Shown here piece by piece: positions 51,519-61,500 of a stretch of 64,000 nt of DNA (position 1 is the first letter of the stretch; every line of letters begins with the position of its first letter). The position numbers and the translations under genes are program-made. The notes below the pieces were generated by a model, which did not search any database, was not told the DNA's origin, and was given only the letters and a program-made list of their open reading frames with translations. Source of the DNA: Bacteroidales bacterium UBA4116. GTDB taxonomy: Bacteria > Bacteroidota > Bacteroidia > Bacteroidales > Tannerellaceae. The stretch covers positions 124,001 through 188,000 of the forward strand of contig DFXE01000023.1 in assembly GCA_002381645.1 (NCBI GenBank), read 5' to 3'.

Positions 51519-54500
51519 ATGAAAAACACGGTATATATACGCTTGGTCTGGTATTTGATACTAACGCTACTTCCTGTTTCCGGGATAAAGGTGCATGCGG
51601 CATTCAATCCGGATGCGTATATATTCACATACCTTACTTTGGAAAACGGTATGGCGCAGAATACTGTCGATTATATCTATAGGGACAGTCGCGGCTTTAT
51701 GTGGTTCGCAACCTGGAACGGATTAAACCGGTTCGACGGATACGGGTTTATACGCTACGATACCCAATCGAAGGAGAATGCGATCAATAGTTTATTTGTA
51801 AGGGCACTGGTTGAAGACTACCACAACCAATTATGGGTGGGAACGGAAGACGGTGTAAATGTAATCGATATATATTCGGGCGAAGTAAAACGTTTTGATA
51901 CGTATCCGTTTGCAGGGAACCGTATATTTACCGGGTCTGTAAATACGCTGATGAAAGATACAAAAGGGCGTATCTGGATTGGCTTCAGTGATGGACTTGC
52001 TATTGTTTCCTTAGATAATAAAGGAGATATAGCCGCGATAGATATGCTGGAGGAGGGACCGGAATCTAACGTTTATATATTGTATCAGGATATCACCGGA
52101 AAGGTTTGGATAGGATACCGTAACGGGATACGGATAGCGAACGGTGTGTCGGAAAAGGTGATCCAGTTCGAACAGGCCCCGGGCTCATTGCAGGAAACCT
52201 CTTTTGGGGAAGTTTTTGCTTTCTTTCCCGAAGGAGATAAAATGTGGATCGGTACATCTTCCGGCCTGGTCCGCTATGATAAAAAAAATAAGACACATAC
52301 CGTCTATACCAACGACTTACTTAATTCCCGTTCCCTGTTGCAGAATTACGTGAAAGATATAGCAATGGACAGGGATGGAAACCTGTTGTTGGCAACATTT
52401 AAAGGCCTTTGCATTTATAATAAAGGCACCAATGATTTTACGCATATAGTTAGTTCACCCGAAAGAGCGGGTGGGCTGAATAATAACTTTGTCAATTCCT
52501 TGTATGTTGATCCGTCGGGTATGATCTGGATAGGCACGGAAAAAGGGGGTATCAATAAAATGATAAAAAAGGATGTGATGTTTAACCTCTATAGGCATGA
52601 CAATAAACAACCTTCCTCTCTTTCGCCTAATCCTGTGAATGCTATTTATGAAGACAGTAACCGGAATATTTGGATAGGTACGGTAGAAGGCGGGCTGAAT
52701 AAAAGAACAGATCCGGCAGGTAAATTTAAGCATTTCAGGCATGATCCGAATGATCCTTATTCACTTACACATAATGCCGTGAGTGTGATAACGGAAGGGG
52801 GCGGATACCTATGGGTCGGAACATGGGGTGGCGGAGTCGACCGCATGGAGCTTACCCGTGAAGGGCTTTTTGAACATACCAGTGATTTAATAAGATCAGG
52901 TGCTTTCGTAAGTTCTTTTATATCCGGTATTGTCTATGATCCGGCATGGCACGCCTTATGGATCGGTACGCGCGACGGATTAGATTTTTACGACCTGAAT
53001 ACAGAAGCAGTTATTCAGGTCTTACATAAGGATAGACAGATCAACCTGGTATCGGGTATTTATCTCGACCGTTCTGATCGTTTATGGGCTGGGACGGAAA
53101 ACGGATTGTTTTGTATAACTGCGGAACGTTCGGACAACGCCGTCGGGCATTTCAACGTGCAACATTGTCCGTTGACAACGTCCATAAACAAAACTTTTCC
53201 ACATGAAAAGATAAGCTGTATTTTCCAATCCGAAGATAACACACTGTGGTTTGGTTCGAACGGGAGCGGTTTATATAAGTTGACGGGTAGGGAAGACGAT
53301 CGGTATGTTTTCAAGAACTACGGTACGGAAGTGGGATTTTCCGATAACGTTATATATGCCATAGAAGAAGATGAATTGGGCTATTTATGGTTGAGTACCA
53401 ATATGGGGCTTTCATCCTTTTGTCCGGCAAACGAAAGGGCAAACACTTTCTATGCCTCTGATGGTTTGTCTACCAATCAGTTCTACTGGGCGGCATCCTG
53501 TCATACATCAGACGGGAAATTATTATTTGGTAATATGGATGGGGCTGTTATTTTCGATCCGTCGGAAATGGAACGCGACACAACACAATTGACCGTTTCC
53601 ATAACAGGAGGAAAATTATATAACGAACCTGTAAATTACAACCTCATAAAAGACGGATGGAACTTGAAAGAAAGGGACCGTTCTTTTTCGATCGAATTTT
53701 CTTCGCTTTATTATCATTCTCCTGAAAAGATAAAATATATGTATATGCTTGCCGGATTCGATACAGATTGGACGATTGCTACCTCCAACCGCCGGTTTGC
53801 CAATTATACCAATCTTCCGGCAGGCAAATATGAATTTAAGGTAAGAAGTACTAATCCCGACGGCGAATGGTCCGGGTATATTACATCTTTGCCTGTCCGG
53901 GTAATCCCTCCGTTTTATAAAACACCCTGGTTCATAGGTTTTTTAGTCCTTTTTGTTATTCTACTGCTTTATTATATTAATGAAATGCGGATACGTAATT
54001 TGCAACGGCAAAAGCGCCAGTTGGAAGTTATGGTAAATGAACGGACGCAGGAAATAGAAAGCCAGAAAAACCGTTTAGCGATTCAGGCAAAAGACCTGGA
54101 GGAGGCTAATGAAAAACTAAACCAGGCTACCCAGGATAAGATAAGTTTCTTCACTAATATTACACATGAGTTTAAAACTCCGCTTACGTTAATTCTCGGC
54201 CCTATAGAACAGGCATTGAAATTAAGCCATAATCCTAAAGTAATAGATCAACTGAAGCTGGTTCGTAAAAACTCTAATTTCCTGCTGTCGCTTATTAACC
54301 AGTTGATGGATTTCCGTAAAGTAGATTCGGGAAGTATGAAAGTAAATAAAACAGCCGGTAATTTTGAGGAATTTGTCCACTCACTCATCCTTCCTTTCCA
54401 TATATTGATAAACGGGCGTAATATCCTTGTGGAAGAGCGTTATCATCTGTCGGAACCGGTCTTCCGTTTTGATCCTGACCTGATGCAAAAAATACTGGTT

Positions 54501-55688
54501 AATTTACTTTCGAATGCCGTGAAATTTACCCCCGATAACGGCTCGATTCATGTGTATGTAAGCATGTTGGAAAACAAGGCAACCAGAAAAAAACGGTTGT
54601 ACTTATCTGTTAACGATTCGGGGCCGGGTATTCCACCTGATGAAAGAGATCAGATTTTCAACCGTTTTTATCAAATAGAAAACCAAACCATTTATCCTGT
54701 TTACGGACAAAGTGGTACCGGTATCGGATTATTCCTGTGCAAACAGATCATTGAACTATTAAAAGGTTCGATCACTGTAAAAGAAAATAAATCAGGTGGT
54801 AAAGGAGCATCATTCCGTATCCTTATTCCTATTGAACCCGAAGATGTCCAAACCGGCAACGCTTATTATATGGAAACAGATGATGGAGACAGTTATAATG
54901 ATGAGGAAACCGAAGAAACACCTGATAAACCATTATTGCTTATCGTTGAAGATAATTCAGATATGAGGATATTCATAAAATCGGTATTAGAAAGTAATTT
55001 CCGCATCATTGAAGCTCCCAATGGGGATGTTGCGCTAAAAAAAACAATAAAGCATTTGCCTGATTTTATTGTGGCAGACATTATGATGCCGGTAATGGAT
55101 GGACTGGAATTTTGTATGAAGGTGAAAAATAATTTTGCGACATCCCATATCCCTATTCTGTTATTAACCGCCAAAAGCTCTACAGAAGTGCGGATCGAAG
55201 GATATCGTGCCGGTGCGGACGGATATATTGCCAAACCTTTTGATGCCGAATTACTTGTAGCGCGTATCAACAATATACTCGAAGGTAAGTCGAGAATGCA
55301 TAAGGCATTCAACAATAGTATGGATGTTAAATCACTGGATATTGAAGAAGAGTCACAAGACCGTAAGTTCCTGGATAAATTAATGGAAATCATCCATGAT
55401 AATTATCAGGATGCAACCTTCGATGTTGCCGAGTTAATAGAGAAAATGCATATGAGTAAGAGTCTGCTTCATCGTAAGCTCCACTCATTGATCGGACAAC
55501 CGGCAGTGAAGATTATCCGTTCCTATCGCCTCTCAAAAGCGAAAGAACTAATAGAAATCCATGCAGGAGGCCGTAAAAACATCTCCGAGATAGCCTATGA
55601 GGTGGGCTTCAACGACCCCAAATATTTCACACGGTGCTTTACAAAACAGTATGGTTCAACCCCCAGTTCATTATTAGATAAGCATTGA
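51519..55688 (+). CDS. hybrid two-component system (HTCS) regulator of the arabinan PUL
   Basis: A 1389-residue one-protein sensor, kinase and transcription factor. Order: signal peptide (1-28); periplasmic Reg_prop beta-propeller repeats from about 35 to 690 (GLSxNTV..I..D..GfmWfgT..GLnrfdG pattern, many copies); Y_Y_Y domain at about 695-795; one membrane helix at about 803-825; coiled-coil linker; HisKA with phospho-acceptor His883 in NITHEFKTPLTL; HATPase (NLLSNAVKFTPDNG, SGPGIPP, GTGIGLFLCK) at about 985-1105; receiver domain with Asp1187 in VADIMMPVMDG; and a C-terminal AraC HTH at about 1285-1385. It senses an arabino-oligosaccharide in the periplasm and activates the adjoining genes. 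It is last in the locus. Confidence 0.95.
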   Translation: MKNTVYIRLVWYLILTLLPVSGIKVHAAFNPDAYIFTYLTLENGMAQNTVDYIYRDSRGFMWFATWNGLNRFDGYGFIRYDTQSKENAINSLFVRALVEDYHNQLWVGTEDGVNVIDIYSGEVKRFDTYPFAGNRIFTGSVNTLMKDTKGRIWIGFSDGLAIVSLDNKGDIAAIDMLEEGPESNVYILYQDITGKVWIGYRNGIRIANGVSEKVIQFEQAPGSLQETSFGEVFAFFPEGDKMWIGTSSGLVRYDKKNKTHTVYTNDLLNSRSLLQNYVKDIAMDRDGNLLLATFKGLCIYNKGTNDFTHIVSSPERAGGLNNNFVNSLYVDPSGMIWIGTEKGGINKMIKKDVMFNLYRHDNKQPSSLSPNPVNAIYEDSNRNIWIGTVEGGLNKRTDPAGKFKHFRHDPNDPYSLTHNAVSVITEGGGYLWVGTWGGGVDRMELTREGLFEHTSDLIRSGAFVSSFISGIVYDPAWHALWIGTRDGLDFYDLNTEAVIQVLHKDRQINLVSGIYLDRSDRLWAGTENGLFCITAERSDNAVGHFNVQHCPLTTSINKTFPHEKISCIFQSEDNTLWFGSNGSGLYKLTGREDDRYVFKNYGTEVGFSDNVIYAIEEDELGYLWLSTNMGLSSFCPANERANTFYASDGLSTNQFYWAASCHTSDGKLLFGNMDGAVIFDPSEMERDTTQLTVSITGGKLYNEPVNYNLIKDGWNLKERDRSFSIEFSSLYYHSPEKIKYMYMLAGFDTDWTIATSNRRFANYTNLPAGKYEFKVRSTNPDGEWSGYITSLPVRVIPPFYKTPWFIGFLVLFVILLLYYINEMRIRNLQRQKRQLEVMVNERTQEIESQKNRLAIQAKDLEEANEKLNQATQDKISFFTNITHEFKTPLTLILGPIEQALKLSHNPKVIDQLKLVRKNSNFLLSLINQLMDFRKVDSGSMKVNKTAGNFEEFVHSLILPFHILINGRNILVEERYHLSEPVFRFDPDLMQKILVNLLSNAVKFTPDNGSIHVYVSMLENKATRKKRLYLSVNDSGPGIPPDERDQIFNRFYQIENQTIYPVYGQSGTGIGLFLCKQIIELLKGSITVKENKSGGKGASFRILIPIEPEDVQTGNAYYMETDDGDSYNDEETEETPDKPLLLIVEDNSDMRIFIKSVLESNFRIIEAPNGDVALKKTIKHLPDFIVADIMMPVMDGLEFCMKVKNNFATSHIPILLLTAKSSTEVRIEGYRAGADGYIAKPFDAELLVARINNILEGKSRMHKAFNNSMDVKSLDIEEESQDRKFLDKLMEIIHDNYQDATFDVAELIEKMHMSKSLLHRKLHSLIGQPAVKIIRSYRLSKAKELIEIHAGGRKNISEIAYEVGFNDPKYFTRCFTKQYGSTPSSLLDKH

Positions 55689-56191
55689 TTGATGCTATTT
55701 TCTGACTTTAATAAACCAAGAAATACATTTCCAATATAGGGAAATTACATGGATACGTTGCGTGTATATTATATGGAATAGATTGATATTATTAAATAGT
55801 ATAACAATGATGAATGAATATAATATAAATTGAATCAGAAATTTTTAACTTCAATTATTTCAATATAACATATATCTAATTAACTTTAATCTAATAGTTT
55901 AACTCAATCATTTAAAGAGCTGTAAAAACAAGTCAAATGGATTGAACCTCTTGAATAAATTAGATGAATAAATTGCATGGAATTTTAATATGATGCATAT
56001 ATAATTACAAACAATTTCAAAATCAAATAATAAGATGCTTGTATTATACACTTAATAAGTTAATTCATAAGTAACGTTCAACAATTTACTTATTGACAAT
56101 AAAATGTGAGGTTAAGTAACCAATTGCTTTTTGAAAATCAAATAATGTGTTTTTAAAATTTTAAGTTAAACAATAAAATTCTTGTTTTTCT

Positions 56192-56206
56192 TGGCACGAT
56201 AATTGT
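56192..56206 (+). promoter_or_regulatory. sigma-54-like -24/-12 site
   Basis: TGGCACGATAATTGT matches the RpoN consensus TGGCACG-N4-TTGC at every fixed position except the last C. Transcription would begin near 56218 and give a leader of about 165 nt before the gene at 56382. No enhancer site was identified. Confidence 0.35.
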
Positions 56207-56344
56207 TCCTTGGGTTTTTTATAAGGCTTCTTAAGAATATATATTGTTGTTTAATCTTGAACATACTTTTATCTGGATATTGTCAATCTTTCTTCTTTTA
56301 CAGTCTTTCTGCTATTCTTAGCAAAGTTTTTAACAAAAAAGCCT

Positions 56345-56352
56345 TAACTTTG
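56345..56352 (+). promoter_or_regulatory. -7 promoter box for the unknown-GtrA-GT2 operon
   Basis: TAACTTTG matches TAnnTTTG and lies 30 nt before the ATG at 56382. The expected -33 position holds only GTTTTTAAC-like sequence. Confidence 0.5.
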
Positions 56353-56381
56353 TTGATTAAGAAAACAAGGGAGGCAAGGTT

Positions 56382-57134
56382 ATGAAAGAAAAAAGTGATG
56401 TATTTGAGCGTTTTCGGGATTCTTTTAGTAAAATGGAAGGTCATTTCCATATCCTTGAGCAACGAGTGCCGGTTGAAATTCAGATGGAATACTTTAAATA
56501 TTCCGAAAAGATGAGAAGAAATAATTTAGTGCTGACAACCGAAGAATTTGATTCTTTTAGGGAAGGCCTTACAGATGTGGAGCTTTCTACGGATCAGAAA
56601 AAATATATACTTTCCGCATTGGCGACATCAAATGAAATAAAAGCCTACAGAATGTTGGAGGAATATGTTCAGCACCCTGACCCGGATGTGACAGACTGGG
56701 CCTATATGGCTTTAATGGAAAGTCGCATTTCTTTGGAGTCGGAACTGTCAGAAGAAAAACAAATCTATATATCCACCGGATTAGGCGGCAGAGCGGAAAA
56801 ATTACGTTTTTACGTTTTAATCCTTGCAGCAGATAATAAACCGTTTGAGGAGTATCAGCGTCGCGTGATTGAACGGGAATTTGCTTATTATCTTCCCAAA
56901 GAGGATTGTGAAATAGAGCGTCTCACTATTGGAGACCTATATGTAGAATTATTGTTTCTGATCCCGGTACGGGCGGATATCAAATTAGTGTTAGACCGTG
57001 TCATTGCGGAATGTAATCAGTATGGAAATTTCCTTTCGGGCATTTTTACGGTTACCAATGTTAAGGAATTAACCCATGACGAGATAGAAGCGATTATTAA
57101 TAAAAAATATGGGGACATTAAAACAGGCGGTTAA
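56382..57134 (+). CDS. unknown cytosolic protein, first gene of a GtrA/GT2 operon
   Basis: I do not recognise this 250-residue protein. It has no signal peptide or membrane span and is rich in Glu, Lys, Leu and Tyr. It is predicted mostly helical, with possible HEAT-like pairs in the middle (STDQKKYILSALATSNEIKAYRMLEEYVQHPDPDVTDWAYMALMESR, about 70-118). The latter half mixes helices and strands (LRFYVLILAADNKPFEEYQRRVIEREFAYYLPKEDCEIERLTIGDLYVELLFLIPVRADIKLVLDRVI). It ends with a helix that would bring the ribosome onto the GtrA start. The GtrA ATG lies 26 nt inside its end, so the two are translationally coupled. This suggests a role with lipid-linked sugar transfer, but no function can be assigned. 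Confidence 0.7.
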   Translation: MKEKSDVFERFRDSFSKMEGHFHILEQRVPVEIQMEYFKYSEKMRRNNLVLTTEEFDSFREGLTDVELSTDQKKYILSALATSNEIKAYRMLEEYVQHPDPDVTDWAYMALMESRISLESELSEEKQIYISTGLGGRAEKLRFYVLILAADNKPFEEYQRRVIEREFAYYLPKEDCEIERLTIGDLYVELLFLIPVRADIKLVLDRVIAECNQYGNFLSGIFTVTNVKELTHDEIEAIINKKYGDIKTGG

Positions 57135-57495
57135 GTATGGCTTAGTAGGAATAAGCAATACCTTAATCACGGCCGTTGTTATCTGGATAATGATGAAAAT
57201 ATTGGGATTTTCGGATATCTTTTCAAATATTACCGGGTACGCGGCAGGAGTAGCAAACAGCTTTATATGGAATAAACAATGGACATTCAAAAGCTCTGAT
57301 AGTTGGATGAGCAGTGCTATCCGATTTGGATTCGTTTTTGGAATTTGCTATTTACTTCAGTTAGGGTTATTATTGTACTTGAATAAGAACCTGCATATCG
57401 ACCCGTATTACAACCAGTTGATAGCGATGGCTTTTTATACGGTTGTAAATTTCCTTTTGAACAAATTCTATACTTTCAAAGAGCAGAATGGATAA
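57109..57495 (+). CDS. GtrA-family membrane protein
   Basis: A 128-residue protein with four predicted membrane helices: about 8-28 (LVGISNTLITAVVIWIMMKIL), 36-52, 72-92 (IRFGFVFGICYLLQLGLLLYL), and 103-121. It carries the family motifs KYGLVGISNTL at the start, NSFIWNKQWTF in the second loop and NFLLNKFYTF at the end. GtrA proteins are proposed flippases for bactoprenol-linked sugars in O-antigen or teichoic acid glycosylation. The gene overlaps the unknown protein before it by 26 nt and the GT2 gene after it by 8 nt, forming the usual GtrA-GtrB pair. Confidence 0.9.
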   Translation: MGTLKQAVKYGLVGISNTLITAVVIWIMMKILGFSDIFSNITGYAAGVANSFIWNKQWTFKSSDSWMSSAIRFGFVFGICYLLQLGLLLYLNKNLHIDPYYNQLIAMAFYTVVNFLLNKFYTFKEQNG

Positions 57496-58426
57496 AAAAT
57501 TAGCAGTAATTGTCCCTTGTTTTAATGAAGAAGCCGTTATAAGAGAATCATATAGCAGGATAAAAAGAGTATTGACATCAATACCACTTTCAACAGAAAT
57601 ACTGTTTATTAATGATGGAAGTAAAGACAGTACAAAAAGTTTACTGGATGAATTTGCTTTGTCTGATCCACAGGTGAAAGTTATACATTTCTCCCGTAAT
57701 TTCGGTCATCAGTCTGCAGTGACCGCAGGCATAAATAATTGCGACGCTGATTTAGCCGTTATCCTGGATGCGGATATGCAGGATCCGCCGGAATTAATAC
57801 CCGATATCTTGCAGCTGCAGGAAAAAGAAAAAGCGAATGTAGTGTATTGTATCCGGAAATCCCGTGAAGGAGAAGGTTGGTTTAAGCGGTTCTCTGCAAA
57901 AATGTTTTACCGTGTGATGAATTCCATGAGTGAAATACAGTTTCCTTTGGATACAGGAGATTTCAGGCTGATCGACCGGAGTATTATGGATGAATTTAAC
58001 AGGTTGAAAGAACGGGGGAAATATATCAGGGGCCTGATCAGTTGGATAGGCTTTAAACAAGTCCCTTTCTATTACCAGCGGCATGCACGTATAGCAGGCG
58101 AAACAAAATATCCGTTGAGTAAAATGATGAAGTTTGCATCCTATGCATTACTTTATTTTTCGAAGAAACCCTTGCAAATGGCTATCGGATTAGGCTTCAC
58201 GGCCGTAGTGGTAGGAATTATTCTTGCTGTATGGTTTACCTTAGGAAAAATATATGGTTTCAGCAACGCCGAAACCGGTTGGACCTCAATAATCTTCACT
58301 ATCATATTTTTTGGAGGTGTTCAATTAATCACCATAGGGGTCTTAGGGCAGTATGTAGGGATTTTGTTTGACGAAATCAAGGCTCGTCCCGAATATATTA
58401 TCGAAGAAAAGAAAAATTTCCTATAA
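57488..58426 (+). CDS. GT2 polyprenyl-phosphate glycosyltransferase (GtrB/DPM1-like)
   Basis: A 312-residue enzyme. The catalytic GT-A domain (1-230) shows LAVIVPCFNEEAVI, EILFINDGSKDST (DxS), VIHFSRNFGHQSAVTAGI, and the metal-binding AVILDADMQDPPELI (DAD). DTGDFRLIDRS and KYIRGLISWIGFKQ follow, then two C-terminal membrane helices at about 235-258 and 268-292. The pattern is that of GtrB/Dpm1 enzymes, which transfer glucose or another hexose from a nucleotide sugar to undecaprenyl phosphate on the inner leaflet. The adjacent GtrA would flip the product. The donor sugar is not readable. It overlaps GtrA by 8 nt. Confidence 0.92.
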   Translation: MDKKLAVIVPCFNEEAVIRESYSRIKRVLTSIPLSTEILFINDGSKDSTKSLLDEFALSDPQVKVIHFSRNFGHQSAVTAGINNCDADLAVILDADMQDPPELIPDILQLQEKEKANVVYCIRKSREGEGWFKRFSAKMFYRVMNSMSEIQFPLDTGDFRLIDRSIMDEFNRLKERGKYIRGLISWIGFKQVPFYYQRHARIAGETKYPLSKMMKFASYALLYFSKKPLQMAIGLGFTAVVVGIILAVWFTLGKIYGFSNAETGWTSIIFTIIFFGGVQLITIGVLGQYVGILFDEIKARPEYIIEEKKNFL

Positions 58427-58517
58427 CCACCGGTTTGAAAAATAACCGATCCGTTAATAGTGTCAATAATATAAGTTCTTTTCGCAAAAATGATAAGATA
58501 GACTTGTCTGATAATGA

Positions 58518-58525
58518 TATATTTG
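58518..58525 (+). promoter_or_regulatory. -7 promoter box for the GH78 gene
   Basis: TATATTTG matches TAnnTTTG. A start site near 58532 would exclude the upstream ATG at 58514 and favours the ATG at 58553. Confidence 0.5.
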
Positions 58526-58552
58526 CATGTAATAACTTCAATCAAATATATC

Positions 58553-61500
58553 ATGAAAAACATAATTTCCATTTTGTGTATGGCCTTTATATTTTTTCAA
58601 GGTCAGGTTCATGCCAATAACTCTATAAAAAAACTGCAGGTAGAATACCAGAAAAATCCGTTAGGTATCGATGTCAACCAACCCCGGTTCAGCTGGCAAA
58701 TGGAAACAGAACGGATTGGAGCCAGACAGGTTGCTTATCAACTATGGGTTGCAGAAAATAAGGCATCTTTGGTTTCAGGACCATATAAATTTGATAGCGG
58801 CAAAACAAATTCCGGTGAGTCTGTTGGAATAAACTATGAAGGTAGTATATTGAAACCCTCTACCCGTTACTATTGGAAAGTAAAGGTTTGGGATGAATCC
58901 GGTGCAGTGGCTGAATTAGATGAAGAAGCATGGTTTGAGACAGGTTTATTGGGTTCAGGTTGGAACGGAGCCAAATGGATAGGCTCTTCAAAATCTCAAC
59001 TATCGAAATACCGATCCCATTATGTGATAGATTTTGATGTACAGATCCCCGAAGGAAATAATAGAGCTGTTTTCATATTCGGGGCACGCGATGAAAAAAA
59101 TTATGTGTCAATAGAAATTAACCTGAACGGAAAGAATGATCCGCAACTGATACTTAGTCACGCCACGGATGGCAATAAGGTTCAGGATGCTGTGGAAAAT
59201 ATAGCACGATTTATACCTGCACATGCCAAACATGAAAAACATCACATAAAAGTGAATGTGAAAACCGCCCAATATGCATTGAAATACTATGCTAATATAT
59301 ATATCAACGGAAAAGAACTGATCGATTCATCGTTAAGTGAAGAACAATTAAAGAAGAAAAAAACTCCCGATTACTGGGGTAACCTTGAGGGAATGTTTAC
59401 AATTTATCCTTATCCGGATGGAGAATTGGTATACCTCTGCCGTTTGTATAATATCGGATTCTATCAGCCGAAAGATGAGAAAGCGGTCTTTTCGGATATA
59501 ATGATTAGCGAAGATGCCTGGAAAACAACATTATATCAATCGGGGGAAATCTTTGAAGAAACGGGTAGCGGAAAACTTAACACATGGGATCCCGGAGAAA
59601 ATAATTCCGCTCCTATGCTAAGGAAGAGCTTCCACGTCAAAAAACAGGTGAAGCGCGCAAGGCTATATGCCACGGCAAGGGGAATTTATGAATTTTCAAT
59701 TAACGGTAAAAAAGTAGGGAAAGATTATTTCAATCCGGGGTGGACCGATTACCGTTACCGTTTTATGTACAATACCTACGATATAACTTCCGGTTTGAGA
59801 CCGGGAGAAAACAGCATAGGAGCGATGCTGGGAGCCGGATGGTGGAGTGACTTCCCGGGATTTTTGACCGGTTGGCAGGATCAATACGGAACGCGCCAGT
59901 CCCTCTTGGGTAAAATAAGTATTGAATATACCGACGGAACATTGGAAACCATTGTAACAGATGGTTCATGGAAATGTTACGATGGCGGACCGATTACCTC
60001 AAATAGTATGCAAAACGGAGAAGATTACGATGCCAGGCGGGAAGTAAAAGGATGGGACACTCCTGGTTTCGACGATTCTAAATGGCAGAATGTTAGTTTA
60101 TTACCCCCACCGCCCGTTTCAGTGAAAATCCAGGGTTATGTAGGAAGTCCGGTGCAAAATAATATTACCCTCACAGCGAAGGCGGTTGTAGAACCAATAC
60201 CGGGTGTCTATGTGTACGATATGGGACAAAATATGGTAGGTGTTCCCAGGCTGAAAATGAAAGGAAGAACCGGACAGGAAATCACAATACGTTTTGGAGA
60301 AATGAATTATCCCGACATTATCCCGACAAAGCCTGTAGCACCATACACTATTGAAGAATATAAGAAAAAGAGAGGGCAGGTTTATACCGACAATTACCGG
60401 AGTGCCCTTTCTACCGACCGCTATATAATGAAAGGAGATCCAAATGGCGAAGAATACGAGCCCCGTTTTACTTTTCACGGTTATCGTTACGTAGAAATAC
60501 ATGGATTGGACCAACCACTTCCGCTTGAAGATGTGAAAGGAATCGTATTGGAATCCATAGGAGAGCAGACAAGTTCATATGAAACATCAAACGGACAGAT
60601 AAACAAGCTATATGAAAATATAGTATGGGGACAACGTGGCAACTTCCTTTCCGTACCAACCGACTGCCCTCAACGCGACGAACGCATGGGATGGACGGGA
60701 GACGCACAGGTATTTGCCCGTACGGCAACCTATAATATGAATGTAAATCCGTTCTATACCCGTTGGCTACACTCAGTACGCGATAACCAGGGCGATGACG
60801 GGCGATATCCCAATTATGTACCTGTAGTAGGATTCCCGCCCCAGGGAGCTAATCCCGGCGGCGGAGCGTTAGGATGGATGGAAGCAGGTATAATCGTACC
60901 GTGGCAAATGTACCAGCAATATAATGATGTTCGTGTATTGGAGCAACACTATCAGTCGATGGTTGCCTATATGGATTACCTGGAACGTGCGGCAACCCAT
61001 TATGTGCAACCGTTCGGTGGGTTTGGTGATTGGCTTGCGGTGGAAACCACGAATTCCATGCTGACCAACACGGCCTATTCAGCTTACGATGCCCTTATCA
61101 TGGAGCAGGTGGCGCTCAGGTTAGGCAAAGTATCTGACAGCAAACGCTTCCGCAACTTTTATAACAATATAAAAGAAGCCTTCAACCAATATTTCGTAGA
61201 TGCCGATGGATATACATTCGCTCCTGCACCCGAAACGATCTTCGGGAAGAAACAAGGCGATATGTGGTCAGGTTCATCATCATCGGAAAGTAAAAAGGTG
61301 GATACACAAACCTCATATGTTGTACCATTGCAGTTCGGCTTATTTAACGACAAAAATAAGCCCCTTGCTGTGAAACACCTGGTAGACAACATTAAAAAGC
61401 ATAATTACACCCTTACCACCGGATTTATCGGAACGCCTTATCTCAATTTAGTCCTGTCAGACAACGGATATGACGATGTCGCCTATAAACTGTTTGAACA

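Larger units (their letters stand above)
55689..56381. other. 693-bp AT-rich intergenic region
   Basis: No convincing gene is seen. The only open frame of note (56203-56385) starts with TTG, encodes a low-complexity hydrophobic peptide and runs into the next gene's start, so I reject it. Near the right end are a sigma-54-like site at 56192-56206 and a TAACTTTG -7 box at 56345-56352. The first 450 bp are simple A/T-rich sequence without repeats I can resolve. Confidence 0.6.

Noticed and set aside
54893..55393. 166-codon open frame antisense to the HTCS receiver domain
   Set aside because: Low-complexity Ser/Leu-rich translation opposite a conserved domain.
56203..56385. 60-codon open frame before the unknown-GtrA-GT2 operon
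   Set aside because: TTG start overlapping the sigma-54-like site, low-complexity hydrophobic sequence, and it runs into the start of the next gene.
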